NCBI RefSeq assembly: GCF_965229915.1
Contig: NZ_CBDDJZ010000001.1
Span: forward strand, 620,001 to 684,000
Reading direction: 5' to 3'
DNA length: 64,000 bases
From: Marinoscillum sp965229915
Lineage (GTDB): Bacteria > Bacteroidota > Bacteroidia > Cytophagales > Cyclobacteriaceae
Positions 59,844 through 64,000 of the stretch are shown piece by piece. A model generated the notes under the pieces. That model saw nothing but the letters and a program-made list of their open reading frames with translations. It made no database searches and was not told where the DNA came from. The translations under genes were made by a program, and so were the position numbers. Positions within the stretch are counted from its first letter, which is position 1. Every line of letters begins with the position of its first letter.

Positions 59844-62800
59844 TTACTTTTTGTCATCATTATCCGGATCAGATTTTTTCTTGTGCTGTTCTTCCAGCCA
59901 CTTGTTTTGTTCTTCCATGGTATGGATGTATTCCTCGGACAATGGTTCGTTTTCCTCATCTTTGATCAGGCTCTTACCCTCTACCATCGACCCGAAGATG
60001 TAGTACAATCCAGGTATGACCAGCACTCCTAACAAGGTACCGAGTAGCATTCCTCCCATGGCCGATGATCCGATGGTCTTATTCCCAACTGCCCCTGCTC
60101 CATGCGAAATCACCAAAGGAACCAAACCAGCAATGAAGGCAAATGAGGTCATCAAAATAGGCCTGAATCGCACCTTTGCTCCTTCTATGGCTGCTTCCAG
60201 TACGGTGGCTCCCTGCTGGTGCTTCTGCACGGCAAACTCCACAATCAATACCGCATTCTTTCCAAGCAGCCCCACCAACATGATCAAACCAACCTGGGCA
60301 TACACGTCGTTGGCCAGTCCCATCATTTTGAGCATGACAAACGACCCAAATACCCCAACTGGAAGGGATAGGATAACCGCCAGAGGCAGTAAGAAACTCT
60401 CGTACTGTCCGGCAAGAACCAGGTAGACGAAGATGATTACAATGATGAAAATATAAAGAGCTTCATTGCCACGTCTGGATTGATCATACGACAAATCCTC
60501 AAAGGCAATGTCATAACCTCTCGGCAAGGTCGTAGCAGCCACTTCACGAATCGCCTCAATGGCATCACCCGTAGTATAGCCCTTGGCTGGTAACCCTCGA
60601 ATAGAGGCCGAGTTGTACAAGTTGAATCGTGTGATCTCGTTTGGTCCCTGACGCTTCACCAATTTCATAAACGATGAGTATGGAACCATCTCGCCTTCCT
60701 CGTTTTTCACAAAATACTCGTCCAGGTCAGAAGGATATCTTCTGTACTCTGGTGAAGCCTGAACGTGCACTTTGAAGAACCTACCAAAGCGAATAAATCC
60801 CTGCTCATAGGTACTACCAATCAGAATGTTGAGGTTTTCCATGGCCTTATCGATGGAAACTCCCTTCTGCATGGCCACCTTGTTGTCTATGATCATTTCA
60901 TACTGCGGATAGTTAGCCGCATAGAAGGTAAACAGACCGGTGATCTCAGGTCGTGCGCGAAGTGAGTCCATGAACTGCGTGTTGATTCGGTCAAATTCAT
61001 GATAGTCCGTGGAGTTAGTCTTATCCAACATTCTCATAGAAAACCCACCGGATGTACCAAATCCCGGGACTGCTGGTGGTTCGAAAAACTCGATGATGGC
61101 ACCAAGGTTTCTGGTCTCTTCTTCCAGCTCTTCCATGATTTCTGTCACGGTCTTCTCTCGTTCGGACCAGTTTTTCAGGTTGATCAGACAGGTACCGGCA
61201 TTGGATCCACGTCCCTCTGTCATGATCTCATAACCAGCAAGTGCAGACACACTTTCGATACCTTCTACCTCCTCGGCAATTTTCTGCAGTTGCTGAGCTA
61301 CCTGATTGGTTCGCTCCAGAGTAGCACCAGGAGGTGTCTGAATGATCGCATAGATCGTACCTTGATCTTCGTTCGGAATAAATCCAGAGGACAAGGCACT
61401 ATTCTGCAGGTAAATACCAATACCGAATGCTATCAGTACTCCCCACGTCACCGTCTTGCGGTTGACGATCAGTTTTAGAATACCTACGTACTTGCCAGTC
61501 ACTTTTTCAAAACCACTGTTGAAACTATCGATGAATCGATTGATGATCGTGCGCTTACGTTTCTTACCATGGTTGTTTTTCAACAGCATGGCACATAGCA
61601 CCGGAGTAAGTGTCAAAGCAACAAGAGCCGAAAGAATAATGGAACTGGCCATGGTGATACCAAACTGTCGGTAAAAGGTCCCTACAGGGCCAGGCATGAA
61701 GGTAATCGGCAAGAATACCGATACCATTACCAAAGTAATGGCGATGATCGCACCACTGATTTCACCCATTACCTCTCGCACCGCGTTGTACGGCGATAGG
61801 TTCTTCTCTTCCATTTTGGCGTGGACTGCTTCCACCACCACAATGGCATCATCCACCACAATACCGATGGCTAGTACCAGTGCAAACAAAGTGATTAAGT
61901 TGATCGATAGACCAAACATCTGTAAGATGAAAAAGGCACCGATCAATGATACCGGCACTGCAATAATCGGGATCAAAGTAGACCGCCAATCGCCAAGGAA
62001 TATGAAAACCACGAGCGCTACCAGGATAAAGGCATCTCTCAAGGTATGTGTTACCTGCTCGATGGATGCGTCCAGGAAGTTAGACACGTCATAACTGATC
62101 TTATAATCCATACCGGGAGGAAAAGAAGCTTTCATTTCCTCTAGCTGAGATTTCACATCTGCGATAACTGCAGATGCGTTACTACCCACAGTTTGTTTCA
62201 ATACAATAGAGGCAGAAGGATACCCATCCAGGTTGGAATAAATATCAAAAAACTCACTACCCAGCTCTACTTCAGCGATATCTTTCAGGTAAATGATTTC
62301 GCCTTCTTCATTAGCCCGTATAATGATATCTCCATATTGCTCAGGCTTGTTATACCGACCCTGATACACCAATACATACTCAAGGGATTGTGCTTCTTTA
62401 CTGTCTGCCCTACCCAGACGCCCAGGTCTACCGATGATACTTTGATCCAGCATTGCCTCCATCACATCTTCTGCGGAGATTCTATACGCCCGCATTCTGT
62501 CAGGTTTTAACCATACCCGCATCGCGTACTGACGGCTACCCAATATCTGGGCTCGTGCAATACCATTGATCCGCTGAATCTCCGGAATCATGTTTACGTT
62601 GGCATAGTTGTACAGGAATTTTTCATCATCATCCTTATTCGTACTATACAGGTTGACATACATCAACATACTAGGCTGAATAGGTGTGATGATTACTCCC
62701 TCTCGCTGTACCAGCGGAGGGAGGAGCGGCAGTACCTGATCCACCCTCGTTTTTACCCGGACCACAGCCTGGTTAGGATCGGTACCAGGTTCGAAGATTA

Positions 62801-63077
62801 CCCGAATGGTGGCTTCACCGGCACTGGTAGCATCTGATGAAATGTAACGCATCCCCTGCACACCGTTGATGGCCTGCTCCAATGGGATCAGCGTGGAATT
62901 AACCAATACCTCTGCACTGGAGCCAGGGAAGGCTATGAAGATATTGACAGTGGTAGGTGCAATCTGTGGAAACTGAGAAATCGGTAAGGTCTTGATCGCC
63001 AAAGTTCCCACGAATAGTAAGATGACCGATATGACAATCGCCAATACGGGTCTATGTATGATTCTACTGAAAAACAT
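59844..63077 (-). CDS. RND efflux pump permease, hydrophobe/amphiphile (HAE-1, AcrB-type)
   Basis: 1,077 residues. Twelve transmembrane helices in the two-half RND pattern. Proton-relay Asp pair in G-I-V-V-D-D-A-I-V-V-V-E (TM4), N-terminal F-F-S-R-I-I-H-R-P-V-L-A, and F-I-P-N-E-D-Q-G at the start of the second periplasmic half. A hydrophilic tail of some 40 residues follows TM12. Driven by protons; likely exports lipophilic compounds. Lies between adaptor and channel genes, transcribed leftwards. Confidence 0.95.
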   Translation of the reverse strand: MFFSRIIHRPVLAIVISVILLFVGTLAIKTLPISQFPQIAPTTVNIFIAFPGSSAEVLVNSTLIPLEQAINGVQGMRYISSDATSAGEATIRVIFEPGTDPNQAVVRVKTRVDQVLPLLPPLVQREGVIITPIQPSMLMYVNLYSTNKDDDEKFLYNYANVNMIPEIQRINGIARAQILGSRQYAMRVWLKPDRMRAYRISAEDVMEAMLDQSIIGRPGRLGRADSKEAQSLEYVLVYQGRYNKPEQYGDIIIRANEEGEIIYLKDIAEVELGSEFFDIYSNLDGYPSASIVLKQTVGSNASAVIADVKSQLEEMKASFPPGMDYKISYDVSNFLDASIEQVTHTLRDAFILVALVVFIFLGDWRSTLIPIIAVPVSLIGAFFILQMFGLSINLITLFALVLAIGIVVDDAIVVVEAVHAKMEEKNLSPYNAVREVMGEISGAIIAITLVMVSVFLPITFMPGPVGTFYRQFGITMASSIILSALVALTLTPVLCAMLLKNNHGKKRKRTIINRFIDSFNSGFEKVTGKYVGILKLIVNRKTVTWGVLIAFGIGIYLQNSALSSGFIPNEDQGTIYAIIQTPPGATLERTNQVAQQLQKIAEEVEGIESVSALAGYEIMTEGRGSNAGTCLINLKNWSEREKTVTEIMEELEEETRNLGAIIEFFEPPAVPGFGTSGGFSMRMLDKTNSTDYHEFDRINTQFMDSLRARPEITGLFTFYAANYPQYEMIIDNKVAMQKGVSIDKAMENLNILIGSTYEQGFIRFGRFFKVHVQASPEYRRYPSDLDEYFVKNEEGEMVPYSSFMKLVKRQGPNEITRFNLYNSASIRGLPAKGYTTGDAIEAIREVAATTLPRGYDIAFEDLSYDQSRRGNEALYIFIIVIIFVYLVLAGQYESFLLPLAVILSLPVGVFGSFVMLKMMGLANDVYAQVGLIMLVGLLGKNAVLIVEFAVQKHQQGATVLEAAIEGAKVRFRPILMTSFAFIAGLVPLVISHGAGAVGNKTIGSSAMGGMLLGTLLGVLVIPGLYYIFGSMVEGKSLIKDEENEPLSEEYIHTMEEQNKWLEEQHKKKSDPDNDDKK

Positions 63078-63107
63078 TTTATCGTGTTTTTAAAGGGTTC
63101 GTGTTGA

Positions 63108-64000
63108 TTACTCTGCGTACAGTTCCAGGTGTGTAATCACCTCTTTGGGATCCTGATAATCTACGGCAATCTTATCGCCCTCTTTTACTTTTCTTAATCC
63201 TTCCAGAACGATCCTATCGGATTCTTTAAGTCCTGCTTTCACTTCATATAGGTGTGGTAGCTCTGCTCCTACCACGATCTGACGGGAATGAATCACGTCA
63301 TCATCACCCACCACGAATACATATTTCTTATCGAGAATTTCGAAGGTTGCCTTTTGAGGGATGAGCAAAGCATCCTTTAGTGGAGCATCCACCAGTATAT
63401 TACCAGTCTCGCCATGTCTCAGCAAACCCTTTGGATTGGGGAATGTGGCTCTAAAGGCTATGTTACCAGTCTCATTGTTAAAATCAGCTTCTATAGTATT
63501 AACCTCGCCCTCATAGGAAAAGAGCTTGTTGTTAGCCATCTGAAGCTTCACCTTCAATGCACTGTCTTCACTCACTTTAATTTTATAATCAAGGTATTCG
63601 GCCTCCGGCACGTTGAAGTAAACCCACATTTCATGATTATCAGAAAGAGTGGTGAGCAACTCTCCTTCTTCTACTAAACTCCCAAGTCTGACATGGAAGT
63701 GGTCCATGATACCATCAAATGGCGCGCGAACTTGCGTAAAGTCCAAATGTACCTGGGCCAGTGCCAGTTCGGCTTTGGCTTTATCAAGCTTGGCCTTTGC
63801 CAGTGCCAACTCATTTGGCGCGACTACATTTCGGTCAGCAAGGTTTTTAGTGTTTTGGTACTCAATGTTGGCAAAGTTGGCCTCTGCTTCAGCACGTTGC
63901 AGTTCCGCCTGGTACAGACGAGGCATGATCTGAAACATCAACTGTCCTTTCTTGATGAACTGTCCTTCATCAACATATATTTTTTCCAAATAACCTCTTT
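63108..64000 (-). CDS. RND efflux periplasmic adaptor subunit (cut by right edge)
   Basis: The frame is open to the last base of the window, so the N terminus (signal peptide, first part of the lipoyl domain) is missing; the TTG near 63989 is internal. The visible 297 residues hold the rest of a lipoyl/biotinyl domain (I-Y-V-D-E-G-Q-F-I-K-K-G-Q), a helical hairpin (Q-A-E-L-Q-R-A-E-A-E-A-N), the second lipoyl half (V-R-A-P-F-D-G) and the beta-barrel and membrane-proximal domains. AcrA/MexA-like adaptor linking pump and channel. The gene lies 30 nt upstream of the pump. Confidence 0.93.
   Translation of the reverse strand, partial: RGYLEKIYVDEGQFIKKGQLMFQIMPRLYQAELQRAEAEANFANIEYQNTKNLADRNVVAPNELALAKAKLDKAKAELALAQVHLDFTQVRAPFDGIMDHFHVRLGSLVEEGELLTTLSDNHEMWVYFNVPEAEYLDYKIKVSEDSALKVKLQMANNKLFSYEGEVNTIEADFNNETGNIAFRATFPNPKGLLRHGETGNILVDAPLKDALLIPQKATFEILDKKYVFVVGDDDVIHSRQIVVGAELPHLYEVKAGLKESDRIVLEGLRKVKEGDKIAVDYQDPKEVITHLELYAE

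Noticed and set aside
1..64000. CRISPR array, prophage, transposase gene or defence island
   Set aside because: No regularly spaced repeats, no integrase, transposase or phage structural gene could be recognised on either strand. The degenerate NTase-like protein lacks any CBASS effector neighbour.

Overview
The window looks like a chromosomal segment of a member of the Bacteroidota, most likely a marine Cytophagales-type organism. The evidence is: a surface protein ending in a type IX secretion (type B / gliding-motility) sorting domain; several promoters with the Bacteroidota -7 box TAnnTTTG and little Shine-Dalgarno signal; the Bacteroidota-style arginine cluster with an N-acyl-ornithine carbamoyltransferase; a Na+-translocating NADH:quinone reductase; a B-type (menaquinone) succinate dehydrogenase; and a polysaccharide lyase/hydrolase pair of the kind used on algal or plant uronate polymers. 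This is inferred from gene content and motifs only.

Layout. 1-1800: a cut-off FkbM-type methyltransferase, a membrane-anchored coiled-coil protein and an Fe-S uracil-DNA glycosylase. 1945-4413: GH105 hydrolase plus a BNR_4 propeller protein, followed by a broken copy of the 3' end of the glycosylase gene. 4602-6332: an LRR lipoprotein and a serine hydrolase. 6333-7084: two tandem palindromic repeat elements. 7085-14533: ABC-F ATPase, M61 peptidase, a 142-bp MITE-like element, MsrA, a 2OG-Fe(II) oxygenase, a Dabb protein and a GAF protein. 14619-20700: AddB/AddA-type recombination nuclease-helicase. 20961-23665: TonB-domain protein, and a lipoprotein / ECF sigma / membrane anti-sigma-like unit. 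23893-24149: an odd stand-alone tRNA-like RNA gene with its own promoter and terminator. 24612-32696: arginine biosynthesis (acyltransferase, argG, argC, proC, argF', argB, argE, argH; no argD). 32940-38202: DUF502 protein and nqrABCDE (no nqrF). 38319-40892: fabD, a 48-residue lipoprotein, cmk, ispH. 40945-44183: T9SS-sorted Fn3 protein and a DCC thiol protein. 44475-47925: sdhCAB. 48018-58286: a large anchored protein of unknown role, MATE transporter, a degenerate nucleotidyltransferase-like protein, M3 peptidase, MscS channel and an MDR oxidoreductase. 58403-64000: a tripartite RND efflux operon cut by the right edge.

Most of the window is housekeeping metabolism: arginine synthesis, sodium and electron transport (Nqr feeding menaquinone, Sdh feeding from succinate), fatty acid / isoprenoid / nucleotide precursors, DNA repair, and envelope transport. 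The two least expected items are (i) the 152-nt tRNA-like RNA, which joins a class II (Leu/Ser-like) D arm to an aspartate-type anticodon loop and a roughly 80-nt variable region, and (ii) a solitary protein that keeps the layout of CD-NTase/OAS-like nucleotidyltransferases but has lost the Gly-Ser and the Asp-x-Asp catalytic residues. No CRISPR array, transposase gene, phage gene or complete defence island was seen.
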